Shown here: positions 11,792 to 22,928 of the stretch, piece by piece | How positions within the stretch are numbered: the first letter of the stretch is position 1 | Layout: each line of letters begins with the position of its first letter | Assembly: GCA_037176845.1 (NCBI GenBank) | Contig: JAYKXP010000110.1 | Span: forward strand, 99,302 to 163,301 | Length of the DNA: 64,000 nt | Origin: Paramarasmius palmivorus | Taxonomy: Eukaryota; Basidiomycota; Agaricomycetes; Agaricales; Marasmiaceae | Direction: 5' to 3' | Made by a program: the position numbers and the translations under genes | Notes under the pieces: model-generated | What the model saw: only the letters and a program-made list of their open reading frames with translations | What the model was told of the DNA's origin: nothing | The model's database searches: none

Positions 11792-13794
11792 CTTAGACTT
11801 TGAATGTCGTTTCTTCGCGATTGGGGTGTGTGGCATATATAGGAACTTGCGAGCTACTGAGCATGGCACAAATGATGGACAGATGTGATTGTCTTGTAGA
11901 TGTTCAAAGGTAGCTACAATGCAATTCGAGTCTTGATCCGCCCATAGATTGCTTGATCGAATCAATGTCGTGCAGCAAGCTGAGGTTTTAATGCGCTCTC
12001 TACGGCCAAAGTCGTAACAAAGAAAATCTCCAACTCGTGTCAGTGTTAGTATAACGATATACAAATTGAGGGAACAACTCACAATCTCCATCAAGTAGCC
12101 TGCGATCCACGTGGAACAACTTCAAGGTTCAAACTTTAAATCGTTCCTTCTCCCGTTGACCCTTAAGCGCTGTTACCTTGAAGTTGAAGGAACAATCTTT
12201 TCCAGCTGTCATCCCAAGACCCGTTTCTGTTGAAGGTTCCGACTCGGAACCTGATAAGGATAACATGGGATGCCTTGACGACAGAGAGCACACAGGGCAT
12301 AACATCCCAGGAGAATATCGCATAGCCTTCGTTCTTATCCTAGCAAGGTGCATAATGACCTAACGCGCCAATCAGAACTGAAGTACTGCAGCAAAAGGAA
12401 AGAGAGGAACCAACACCTACATCAGCCTTCACTGCTTCTTGAATCTTGATCCAACCACAACTGTTTCTCCGGCGTTCGCAGCCCACGAAACACTGATACG
12501 ACCTTCCCTAATCAAGGCAATCCCGATTCCCATGGTTGCGATGCCTTTGGGAACACGACACACATTGAGCGTGCTTCCTAGAACATTTGGTTTGGATTCG
12601 GAGTAATAGATCTAGATGAAAGGTTCGACGAAGCAGAGTTTGCGAATGAAGGAAGAATTTTCCTGCAGTTGGCCATCGTGATCGGACGAGTACGCGAGAA
12701 ACAGTGAAAACGCAAGTCGAGCTACGCACCTCCTAGAATAACGACATCATCTCATTCTTTCGCTAGTACTCTATCCTCTTCTCCATCATAACCAGCCGTT
12801 TTTCGTATATCGAATCCGATTCTAGTGCTTACTTTGTGCATCTCGTAGGTTCGGGACACCAAAGCAGGGTTACCGACGACCGTTTTGTTTGTACACCGGC
12901 GGTTTTTGAAACGGAGAGGTTTTAGGACGCTTGAAGTTGAGTCGTTATCCCAAGTGACTAGAGAGGTGCAAGAACGAGCGCGAAAGTCATGGTCAGAGGA
13001 TGACTCGGATCCGGATCGGCCCGAGATGGGCGCTCGGAAGAACCTAATTCCTTGCGAATTTCCCTCGCTTTTGAGCGCTGAGCCGCCATACCCTTCTGAG
13101 CGTTTCATATTTGTCTATCTTCGGTACGTATTTTTTATATCTTGGCTCAAAGACTTGGATGATTAGCGCTTTGTCTCGAAGAGCAAACTAGAATATATAG
13201 GCCTCGGATATCCCGGAGACAAGAAACGACCCGGTTTCATACTGAACTTGAAGACTGTGGCGCAGGATCTACCTCCTTAGCGTTCTGGAGGAAATATATA
13301 TCAAGGTGGATGCTGCTAGGTTTCTCGTTGAGGTCGTAGAGGTGAGCATCGCTCTTTTGGGACGTGGGCTATATATAGATACAAGCGGGAGAACAACGGG
13401 AGAAGCGGTTCCAGGGCCACGAACTGAGATGTGATTTGAGGCGCCCTCAGAACAAGTCCGAGTCATTCATCTGGACTCATCCTATTCGATAGCTCTATGG
13501 GTTGGTTATGAGCTTACATCGTGGTTCAAAGGAATCACCGAATGCTATAACGTAGATCATTAGCAGAGTTTAAATGCGTTGTTAATCAAAGTTATCATTA
13601 TTTAAATCACTAGGGTATATGTCAAGGTAATAAAAGAATGCGAACAAACGAGTGTGGGTAGTGATCGTCAATAATGCTGTACAAGGAGCGAAAGACAAGG
13701 TCGAAAAGAAGGTCGTATGTGGTCTCGAATAGATGAACGAATGAAGCAGCCTGGAGAGTGGCGTAAACGTCCGTCGTATCCTCAATCCTCAATC
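11792..13794. repeat. Spacer between B1 and B2 with an R repeat copy
   Basis: R copy at about 12880-13360 (plus): GAGGATGACTCGGATCCGG, GGGCGCTCGGAAGAAC, GGTACGTATTTT, GACAAGAAACGACCCG and GGATGCTGCTAGG occur in the same order as in the copy at 14.85-15.27 kb. No intact gene was found in the rest; short frames near 12200 and 12600 lack support. Confidence 0.5.
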
Positions 13795-14210
13795 CTACAA
13801 CCTCGCCCCACATTTCGCACATTTCGTTTCCGCGTCTGCGCTAAAAAGTGTACAGGCTCAACGTCAACACCGACATTGCATACTAAATGTAGGTACTCAC
13901 AATAGACAAAGCAACCCAACTGGAAACAATAATAGGGCGATGACAAGCCCCCAGGGACCATATGCGACTGTAGGTTCGTGAACGCATTGTGGTAGCACTG
14001 CTAGCGAATTGAGCGTCAGTGAGAAACATCGACAAAAGGAAGGCAAAAGTCTAGAGGACCTATTTGCACCTGCGCAGGCTGTGGTGAGTAGTACGGTTGT
14101 GGCGGGTAATACCCTGAAGGAGGCGTTGGCGGGTACTGCAGGTTAATATGAGTTTGAGATTCATAGTATACCGGCGGTGGTTGAACAGCCTGAGGGTGAG
14201 GGGAGGACAT
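13795..14210 (-). CDS. B2: BRI3-like small membrane protein
   Basis: Exons 14060-14210, 13901-13997 and 13795-13840 have the same lengths and phases as B1 (151, 97 and 46 bp) and encode 97 residues. The N-terminus has PPPVYYES (PPxY) and YPPTPPSGYYPP; the middle reads VLPQCVHEPTV, then a membrane segment with LLLFPVGLLCL; the end is ETKCAKCGARL. The first intron again starts with a weak GTCCTC donor, and the acceptor CAG keeps the B1 junction exactly. It is a recent tandem copy of B1; B1 and B2 are set about 2.4 kb apart with an R repeat between them. Confidence 0.75.
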
Positions 14211-15486
14211 CTTTGAGTGGCTCTGAATGTCGTTTCTTTGGGTGTGGGCTATATATATAGCAAGCTACTGAGTGTGAAAGCAATGAAACAATGATGGATA
14301 GATGTGATGGTTGTCTTGTTATTCACAAGTAGTTGTAATGAAACTCTATACGCCCATGGATGGTTTGATGAATGAATACTTATCTCGAGCAGTAAGCCCA
14401 GACCAGCCGTTTTCATATGGGCCCTTCGGAATCTTGGTCATCCGATTCAGATTCCAGGGTAGATTCATCCTTTGTGCATTTCGTACGCCCAGTGGTTCTT
14501 GGGCTCTGAAAATCAAGGCAGGTTTTTTTTTGTACTTGTGTTCCGACCGGCAGTTTTGAAATCGATGTGGCGGAGTGTGTCCGAGATCCTTGACGCTTGA
14601 GTACTTGTGCCGTCGTCTCTGTCATTATTGTAAGTAGTAGGGACACGGGGTATCGGAGGTAGGTCTTTAGCCCTGTTTAGAAGTAAGTAGTTTTAGTCGA
14701 GTAGCGCCAGCGAGCACTGGCACAACTCACCGAATCCGCCCATTGCGCGGCCATATTCCCCGGACGATCAGCTCCCACTGTCCCATCGTGATCCATGGAA
14801 ATTCATTAGAAGATTGAGCTTGACTAGAAATTCGTGCAAGAATGAGGTTCTGAAGGTTGTGGTTAGAGTCTGAGGAAGACTCGGATCCGGCCCATGGGCG
14901 CTTGGAAGAACTTTTGAATTCTGCCGGAACGGCACTGACAGTCATCAACTTCACATCATCAACTTCACCAACATACCCTTTAGAGACTCTAGTGTTCATC
15001 TATCTATCGGGAAGCTACTGGACTTTTTTTGGTACGTATTTTGTTGCACTTTGGCATGAAAACTCGAATGCTTAGCGCTTAGTCTTGAAACGCCAACCAG
15101 GATATGCACGCCGAGACAAGAAACGACCCGCCGGCTTCGAACTAGTGAAAACTATGATCATTTTTAGGAGACTTTCTGTGCTGGATGCTGCTAGGTTGCT
15201 CGTTTGGATATCAGAGCTTCGAGTTACGATTCACCGAGAAATAGGTGAGTCAACCCAACTTGAACGATGTGCGCTGGCCCGGTTATACATCTGACAGTTG
15301 ATTCATAGGGAGTTGAATCAATCTTGGCTCGCAACGAACAGAAGCTTTGCGTTCATCCGAGTCTTTTCGAGGTTGAGGATTCCGACTTTCGACTCGCTGT
15401 ACGACTACCATTCAGCCTCACAAGAAGCAGAACACATTTGATAGTACATGGCACATTATCCAACGCAGACTTCAAGCCCAGTTGTA
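14211..15486. repeat. Spacer between B2 and B3 with an R repeat copy
   Basis: R copy at about 14830-15270 (plus). Its longest frame (14857-15075) contains TVINFTSSTSP and ETLVFIYLSGSYW, which resembles TVIDFANLTLR and ESLVFLYIWRKYL at 33.47-33.53 kb. This suggests R descends from a real gene. Donor-like GTACGT and GGTGAGTCAAC boxes are retained, but frames are not. Confidence 0.5.
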
Positions 15487-15991
15487 CTACAACATAACCC
15501 CACATCTACCACATTTCTCCTCCTTATCAGTACTACCCATCATCTCATTAGCATCAAGCAACGAAAGATTCAGATGCAGAACGGAACCCACATTAAAGCA
15601 ATCAATCCACACGGGAAACACGCTATAGCAGTGACAATCCCACACATTCCATAACTGGTTTTTGGTACATGGTTTCCCTGGGCACATTGCGCGAATACTA
15701 GCAGACAGCACTTTTCACGTGAGCCAGAGAAGGATAGAGAAGGAAAGAAGACCGTGACGTACGTGCAGCTTGATACTCCGTACCGATCTCAGCAGCGGTC
15801 CTTTGAATCGGTTCCGGTTGTACTGGGGGTCGCAATACCACCGGTTCTTGTTTTGCAGGTGGTTGTTGGTAATAACCCGAACCTGGACCTGAGGGATCTC
15901 CAGCCGTCGCTGGGTGAGCTTCGTACACCGGCGGTGGGATTTCTTGAGCTGGAGCAGGTCGGGGAGTTTTTTGTTCTATGTCGGCGAACAT
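15487..15991 (-). CDS. B3: BRI3-like small membrane protein
   Basis: Exons 15763-15991, 15592-15697 and 15487-15532 give 126 residues. The N-terminus has PPPVYEAH (PPxY) and a Pro/Gln-rich stretch, then a TAAEIGTEYQAA helix that is shared with B4 and B6 but absent from B1 and B2. Exon 2 reads LFAQCAQGNHVPKTS, then a membrane segment with ACFPCGLIAL; exon 3 ends EEKCGRCGVML. The first donor is GTACGT and the last is GTGGGT. It belongs with B4 and B6 as the longer subfamily. Confidence 0.75.
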
Positions 15992-16989
15992 CTTTGAGAG
16001 TGGTTTTGGGGATCGTCGGTTGTGGGTTTCAATTGGGAGTTATATAGATGAAAGCGGGAGAAGTAGTTCCAGCACCACGAAAACGATTTGATTGAAGATG
16101 GAGATGGAGATGTGATTTTGAGTCAGTGGGATCTTATAGCTAAATATCAGTTCGAACTTTGGAAACTCGATGCGCCCGCACCAGCTTGTTCGATGTATCA
16201 ATTCCTTTGTTCGGAATCTTTAGATTCGGTCCACACTGCAAGCAGCTGGTCGCCCTGTGAGGTAACGGGAGGAAATATACAACGCCAGTGCAAGCATAGT
16301 ACGTATCGACATGACGGGCCAAGAAGACAATAAACGAGTTCAGCAGGCGATGAGTTTGTGGTGAGGGTAGGTGACGATGCTTCCAGTTGCCAGAAATAGA
16401 CGCGGAGAGAGGATATCATATCTATCAGGCTTCGAAGATTTTGGCTGACATCGTATTGACCGGGCCCTTTGAATGGTGCAACGAGAGATGATGGCAAGAT
16501 GCGGGAGACCAGGCGGAGGAAGAACCCGGGCGTTTAGTCACATCAGTGCTCTTCTTCCGACTATCATCAACTCTCTGATTCCTGTAAGCTCTTCTGTCCT
16601 CCAAACAAAGCATAAATTCTCGATTCAAGACTAGAAGCTCGATTTTCGTAGGGAAGAATCGCAACACAACGACAATTCAAATTTCGGATTTGGTTTTCTC
16701 GAGACCTTGAGACAGAAAAAGGTTGTAGGTCTGTAGTGTTCTACATCCTGACCTTCATCCCCCTGACTCAAGGATTTGCATTCATAGCACCCATACCTCA
16801 GTTTTGGAACTCCTTACCAACACCTCCTTGCACGTTGGACGCTAGAGACCGAACATGAACCCTTCCGCGTCATTGCAACTTTCAACGTCGTCCGGTACAT
16901 ATCGGGGTAGAAGAACTTGTTGGGACGAAAGGCCATAGAGTCAGGACTTGGACGTACACGGAACAGGTGCAGGGGACGAAGAGCGAGAT
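15992..16989. other. Intergenic, nothing recognised
   Basis: Short frames on both strands only; no splice-linked coding model and no match to other parts of the window apart from the promoter side of B3. Confidence 0.3.
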
Positions 16990-17342
16990 ATGGAATCGGG
17001 GTTTCTGAGTCGAGGGTGGATACCGGAGGCCCTGGTGAGTATCTGGGGGTTATTTTCACGAACAGTTCGTTGATTTTTTTCAGATTTTCAACCCACTTCA
17101 AGACCAAGAACCAAGTACAACAGCATTGCTTCATGCAGATGGTACGTCCTCGCATCTTTGCGCGCAAGTCTTGTTCCAACCTTGTGTTTACAGAGCCTCA
17201 CCTGATCCGTCCCACCAATCGTGTTTCTTTCACTTCCGAACGTTTGTTCGCGCTCCTGATGCTCCGAGTTCCCTGCAACCATTACTTCCCCTACGACATG
17301 CGAAAGCCAAACTGGACAACCCGGTCAACGGGGAGCAATTAG
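16990..17342 (+). CDS. Possible three-exon small gene of unknown function
   Basis: Exons 16990-17034, 17084-17141 and 17194-17342 join in phase across two introns with good ends (GTGAGT...TTTTTTCAG and GTACGT...TTTACAG). The 83-residue product reads MESGFLSRGWIPEAL, IFNPLQDQEPSTTALLHAD, EPHLIRPTNRVS and so on. No domain is recognised. Support is only the phase-consistent introns; an upstream exon cannot be excluded, and the frame may be part of a decayed gene. Confidence 0.25.
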
Positions 17343-17729
17343 TGCCGCGTCAACGTCAGGACTGTCGTTGTTGGGGGCACAAATCCTTCACCCGAGTCCT
17401 CTCCCCGAGCCCAGCCAACAGCTCACGCTGTACTAGAGGCGTTGAAATCACTTGGTCATCTCGGCACCGTAACGACTGTACCTGCGCCTGCTTCGGGCTG
17501 GCGTGTAATGCTTGACTAGGATGGTCGAGCTATAGCTTAGGAGTTGATGCGCTCGTGTTGTATGGCATGTTTCAAGGAGGATGTTATAGGTGATGGGGTG
17601 TTGTTGTTCCAAGTAGTACCTGAGTCGAGTAACTAGGATATCGAGGTATAAATATACAGGTATATGAACAAACAAGTGATAGGGAGCAAAAGACGAAGAC
17701 AATGTTCAGTGAAGTTGCGTACTATGCCC
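17343..17729. other. Intergenic, 3' side of B4
   Basis: Nothing coding is supported here. Confidence 0.3.
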
Positions 17730-18207
17730 TCAACTCGGCAACTTTATTCCACATCTCTCACATTTCTTTTCCGAATCCGCGCTACACGTGCACAATCAAT
17801 CACCAGTTCCAGAAAGAAAACATAGGTAGTAGACACTCACAACATACAAATCAACCCAATTGGACAGCACACTATAGCGGTGATAATCCCACAAGTACCA
17901 TATTCAGTTTTGGGTTGGTGTGTTCCTTGGGCGCACTGTGCGAACACTAGAAGATTAGGCGTCAGCATGAGTGACAAAGGTAAAGAAAGAGGAGTAAGGA
18001 CATACGCGAAGCTTTATACTCTTCACCGATTTGCGCAGCCGTCTTTGGTTCTGGTTGACTTGCCACTATGGGCTGCGCCATCTGTTCTTGTTTGTGTAAC
18101 GGATTGACAGGTTGAGCTTGCGTGTTATGGTCGTATACCGGAGGTGAGGGGTGAACTTGAACTCCCTGAGCTAGAGTGCCTTTTTGTTCGGGAATTTGAG
18201 AGGACAT
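17730..18207 (-). CDS. B4: BRI3-like small membrane protein
   Basis: Exons 18006-18207, 17841-17946 and 17730-17781 give 119 residues. The N-terminus contains SPPVYDHN (PPxY) and a Gln/Pro-rich linker, then TAAQIGEEYKAS. Exon 2 has LFAQCAQGTHQPKTE and the membrane segment with VCCPIGLICM; exon 3 has KKCERCGIKLPS. Introns have GTATGT...CTAG and GTGAGT...GTAG ends. It stands head-to-head with NLR-2, whose ATG is 1.2 kb away on the plus strand, the first example of the BRI3/NACHT divergent arrangement in the window. Confidence 0.75.
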
Positions 18208-19438
18208 CTTTAGACTCTAAGTGGGAGTTTTGGGAATCTGGTTCTTCAGGCTTCTGGAGTGTGGTTTATATAGGTAGAGAAGCGACGCCACCGTCTACGA
18301 GATGTGATCTTGAGGCGTTGGTTTGACGGATATTCATATATTCGTAGGTAGCATGTCAGTATACCTCGATGCGCCCATCGGTTGTTGATAGATGTATCTT
18401 GTCATTACCTCTAGCGGGAAGCTCCGTGCCTGAAGTCTTGAAGTCTAGGAGTTTGGGGTTCGGTGCGAGCAAGCAAAGCCTTGTCTTCCAGTACAACTCT
18501 GCCCATGACCAGCCTCGAGGAGGTGAAAAGAGGCGAAAGTGTCTGCATGGATTCGAACAGTTAGTTTATGACGAGATAGACCACGGAAAGAAGGTTCAAG
18601 AGCTTGACTTTTTTGTGACACTGGCAGATCATCATGGTAGTGGAACAAGCAGGCGGCAAGCGCTTGCCGTTGGCGCGGCTCTTTTTTACCGGCGGACACC
18701 CTTGACACCCACCTTCATGATTGTTTCGCGAGTTACAAGCCTCCGTACAGACGCAACGTCGACCCATTGGAAGTCATGGCCATTTATGATGGGAAGGAGG
18801 ATGTAGGGGTTGTGTAGACAATTCAGCTGCATTCGGATTTGGATAAAGCTGTTACATCTCAAGTGCCCCAGCTGTCAATGTACGTACGTCCCGTTTCTAC
18901 TCTCCTACTTAAAAATTGAGATACAGCGCACATAATACTCCCAAAGATACTTCGACACGATAGTTGGAGGCTCCCTTCCCGTTGAGTTGTGGAACAAGCA
19001 AATCCAAATCCCAAACTCTCCGCATCGCCAGATGCATTCTCCAAGGAATGAGGTTTAGTCCTTTTACTGGTTCACATCTTCGGGGAGAGAGAGGAAAATT
19101 GGACTGGGAACGTGGTAGAGGGTTGTCGTTGAAGTCTGGTGGTAGAAAACGGGGCCAAGGAACGATGAACAGGGTGTCACTCGAGAGATAAAGGGCCAAA
19201 AGTTGAAAGTTTGGTAAGGTTTCTACCTCGTTCTTTCTCTGGCGCTACTGTATTCATTCGGTGTCACCCTTTTTAGCATACGTCTTGACAGAGGAAATGC
19301 AGCATAATAGATGGCTATCCAGCATGACAGCCAACACGAGGACACAGCAATCCATTGCCAACCGTACTCTTAACGTCGACCACGGTCCATAGCACTTCTT
19401 TCTATCATCAACGATTACCACAACTCCCGCCGCTCTCG
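18208..19438. other. Divergent spacer between B4 and NLR-2
   Basis: Probably holds both promoters. The 145-codon frame at 18369-18806 has no homology, splice or composition support and is not called. Confidence 0.35.
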
Positions 19439-22044
19439 ATGTCATTCAATTATAGCCACGGTGTCTCCATAACCGGCGGAGCACATAATGTGGTCTATGG
19501 GAATCAATTTAACAACCCGTGTACCGCACTGATGACTCCAGTCAGTTCCAAACATGGTTTCTTATAAATCCCTTGCTAACTGGTCATGCAGTGAACGAAG
19601 TCCTCAATTTCGTGACTGCGCGTGCCGCTCTGAATGCAATACACAACTCTGAACAAAGGTTTCCTCCGCCAAACTGCCTTCCAGGTACCCGCCAAGAGAT
19701 CCTAGCAGAGTGTCGTCGGTGGATCATGGAGCGGCAGTCGAGAACACGAGTTCTATGGGTACATGGGCCAGCTGGAGTTGGCAAGTCCGCAATCATGCAG
19801 AAGGTGTCGGAGAGCTACGCTTGTCAGGGGAAGCTGTTAGTGGGAACGCAGTTTCCGTGGCATGTCTGCATGCGGAACCGAGCAAGAAGAAACATCTGTC
19901 ATTCTTTTGCAGGAAGCTTTTTCTTCTCTCGAAACGACTCGACGCGTAGCAAATTGGACCGTTTCGTCGCTACCATCATCTACCAGTTCCTCACATCAGA
20001 GCCTCTCCGAGAGATCCTCGGTCCAGCTATCATTCAGGCGATCCGCTTGAACCCTGGAGTATTCAAACTTTCATTCGAGGATCAGTTCCGCAAATTGATT
20101 CTCGAGCCCTGCTCCAGGGTTGGCCGAAGCGCATGGAAAAACCTTCCCAACGTGTTGGTCATTGACGGGCTGGATGAGTGTCTCCTGATACCATCGCAGG
20201 AGAGACTCATTGCGATGATTCGAGAGGCCATACCCAACTGTCCTCTAGTGTTCTTGCTCGCGAGCCGCCCGGAGCCTCGTATCTGTCAAGCGTTCGAACA
20301 CGAGATGTTCGTCTCTTCGCTCCGCCGTCTGGCTATCGGTAATACGGATGAGTCCACCCGAGATATTACTGCGTATCTCCGTGTCCAGTTCAGACAGCTG
20401 CGAAGAAGACATCCTTCGCTGCAATATATCGACGCTTCGTGGCCTGGCGAAGATGTAATCCGGGAGCTCGTTGTTAGGGCTTGCGGTCAATTCATCTTTG
20501 CTGTGACAGTCATGAAGTATCTCGCTAGTGACGACGAGGAGCCGACAGAGCGCTTGGAAGACATACTCCGTATCCGGGCAGATGACCTTCCTCAATCTCC
20601 GTACCCCGACCTGGATCTCCTCTATCGCCAGATTCTGGGGACGTGTTCTCGTTGGAACACGACTCGACAAGTTCTGCGCCTCATAATCACAATGCCTACT
20701 ATTAACATCAGTGTACTGAAATCTGGCCACCTTCCTCGCTCTCCTGAATGCATTGCGGCCATACTTGGTTATAAACCAGGGAAGGTTCAAAATCTGTTAT
20801 TCAAATTACACGCAGTGCTAGAGGTTCCCGAGGATAACAGCATGACTATCCGCATCCCACATGCCTCTTTTACCGAATTTCTATTGGATCGGACACGCTC
20901 CAAAGACTTCCATGTTCGGCTGCTTACGGAGTCGGATTACCATGATTTGCTGGCTCGGGCACTCCTCCGTGTCATTTCAGAGTTCTCACTGCAATATGGG
21001 ATTCACGTTTCTCGCTCAACTCTAATTGACAGAAAGGCCTGGGTTTTTGTGTATCCAAACTTCTCATTGTTTTCGGTGTTCCGTTTGATCCTGTCGGTGA
21101 AGGAGTATCCTAGCGCAGAGTTACTAGCAGCCTTGGACAAGTTTGATCCATACCCTTACGTAACAAGGCTGTTGAACTGGAAGACGGTGCAGTGGCCAGA
21201 TATACGTGATTTCGATTCCTGGAGGGATACCATTCAATGGGCTAAGGCAAGTTCCTCGTCTTCTTCCAACTATACCGAAGCTGATTTGGCACCCAGGCGC
21301 TCGGAAGTCGTGCTCCTAGAGTATTCCTCAGTCAGATGGAGACATTTCTACGAGGCTTTTACATCGGCTCGCTCCAAGCGACCAGTTTGCAGCTGTGTTC
21401 CGTAATGGCGTTTTTGGAAGCGGCGTTGTATATCCCTCGGAACACCATGAGTCTTTCCCTCGTGTACAGCTGGCCTCAAATCTTTTACAACAAAGGGCCA
21501 GGCGATGTATATATCCTACCCATCGAGCAAGATCCCCCTCCGTCGTGGAACACTGTTATTGTCACCCGAGAGAGGGGTAACAAGATGGCGAGATTACTGG
21601 TCTCTCTTGCCATGTGCGACGCAAATGATTTCATCAATGATATCTATAAAGGAACCTACACAAGCGTTGCCCGTTCCCCGAAGGTGATTATCATAGTTAA
21701 CCTTCTTACATTGTCGTACTCAAGCAGTTCTTCAGACAAGGGAGCTACACGCGCTGAAGAAGCTGGTGGTCCAGCGGCAGCAGGAATTTGGTATAGAACC
21801 CTTCTCGTGTGCGCCACCACTCAGTGCGGCGGAGGCCATACTGTACGGTGTGGTCAAATCATTCCAACGATGCTTTCAGGCGCATGGTCCACAAGATAGT
21901 ACTGCTAAGTTGGGCGACCAAGAAGCCAATTCGACGGGTGTTCCGCGACTGCTTTACTCGCTGCCACAGTTGACAAGCGCGAACGAAGCGACATCTGGAC
22001 GTACGAATGGTGTGCTTATAAAGGAAGGTCACCCGAGGCAGTAG
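19439..22044 (+). CDS. NLR-2: NACHT/STAND NTPase without membrane tail
   Basis: Exons 19439-19520, 19592-21246, 21297-21683 and 21736-22044 are all in phase and give about 810 residues. The first exon carries SITGGAHNVVYGNQFNN. NACHT features are P-loop GPAGVGKSAI, the insert with LLVGTQFPWHVCMRN, GSFFFSRNDS, Walker B VLVIDGLDEC and the sensor-like LLASRPEPRIC. The helical C-terminal part includes YPDLDLLYRQIL, CIAAILGYKPGKVQ and IPHASFTEFLLD. Intron 1 is set by phase with the weak donor GTACCG; intron 2 has a GC donor (AAG|GCAAGT) as in NLR-6 and NLR-7. The last exon begins ELHALKKLVVQRQQEFG but ends with no hydrophobic tail. No repeat domain is present. Confidence 0.85.
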
Positions 22045-22928
22045 GTGCTGGGATATGATAGAAACGGGCGTATGTTGCTGGTGGCTCGTATTCGGCGCTC
22101 TCAAACTCGAACTGAGTGCCAGAGAGCACGAGAGCATGCTTCGCACGGAGCTGTTGAATACTATGGAATATGATACGGCTATAGACACCAAGCAAAGAGC
22201 AAGGGGGCATCAGCCATGGAGTTCCTTTTTCTTTGGCACTGTTATGTTGGCGAACATATTATCCCCGCCTCCCAGATAATGTCCTTCAAGCGCTTCGTAC
22301 CGCTCCAAGCCTCGTTTCTTTCCCCACCACGTTTCCAAACACATGGAGCCGATACATCGAACTGGAGAAGTTCTTGAGGAGCCTCTGGAGGATGCATTCA
22401 AGCACCTTTCAGCATGATGCCTCAGCAGGTCTTGGACAAATTTAGAGAGGTATACGTGCCTCTCCAGAGTCTATCATTTCCTACACTCTGGACTCGGAAT
22501 GAAGCTCCGAGTCCCATAGATCGATATCCACCGCCAAATATGCTTGTACGTAGCAGAACCGTATCGATCCGTTGGAGGCTCCGATGTTGTCGTTCATGTA
22601 CTCGGTGTCACTTGCTTCGGACAACGAATGGCGCCATCTCCATCATATATTCCTGTACAGTGATGATGTACAAGGAATGCTCCTGGGATCATAGCACTCC
22701 GCGTTATTTCCTGGTGTGCGCTGAGCGATCCATCCCCATCACTCCCAGTGGACCTCAGACAGCCTGTCAGTGTCCTGAAGGCGGTGTAGGCCACGTGCTG
22801 AATACTGCAGCACAGCGAGCCGCCGTACCTTTTAGATGTTTACACCTACCACCCAGTTCAGTCCTTGAGACCTGCTGCCGTCTCTACCTGGTCCTCTCTT
22901 GTCGACCCTTGCACGTTCAGTGCAAAGG
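22045..22928. repeat. Upstream region shared with NLR-4 and NLR-5
   Basis: Segments such as CGATACATCGAACTGGAG...GGAGCCTCTGGAGGATG (22350-22395) resemble 27910-27955 and 34680-34715. The part near 22090-22200 resembles 34500-34570. It is the 5' part of the duplicated unit and is not coding here. Confidence 0.5.

Noticed and set aside
18369..18806. 145-codon frame (plus) between B4 and NLR-2
   Set aside because: No homology within the window, no splice support, and it sits in a divergent promoter region.
20245..20790. 181-codon frame antisense to NLR-2
   Set aside because: Exactly opposite the conserved NACHT coding sequence; a mirror of codon bias, with no motif of its own.
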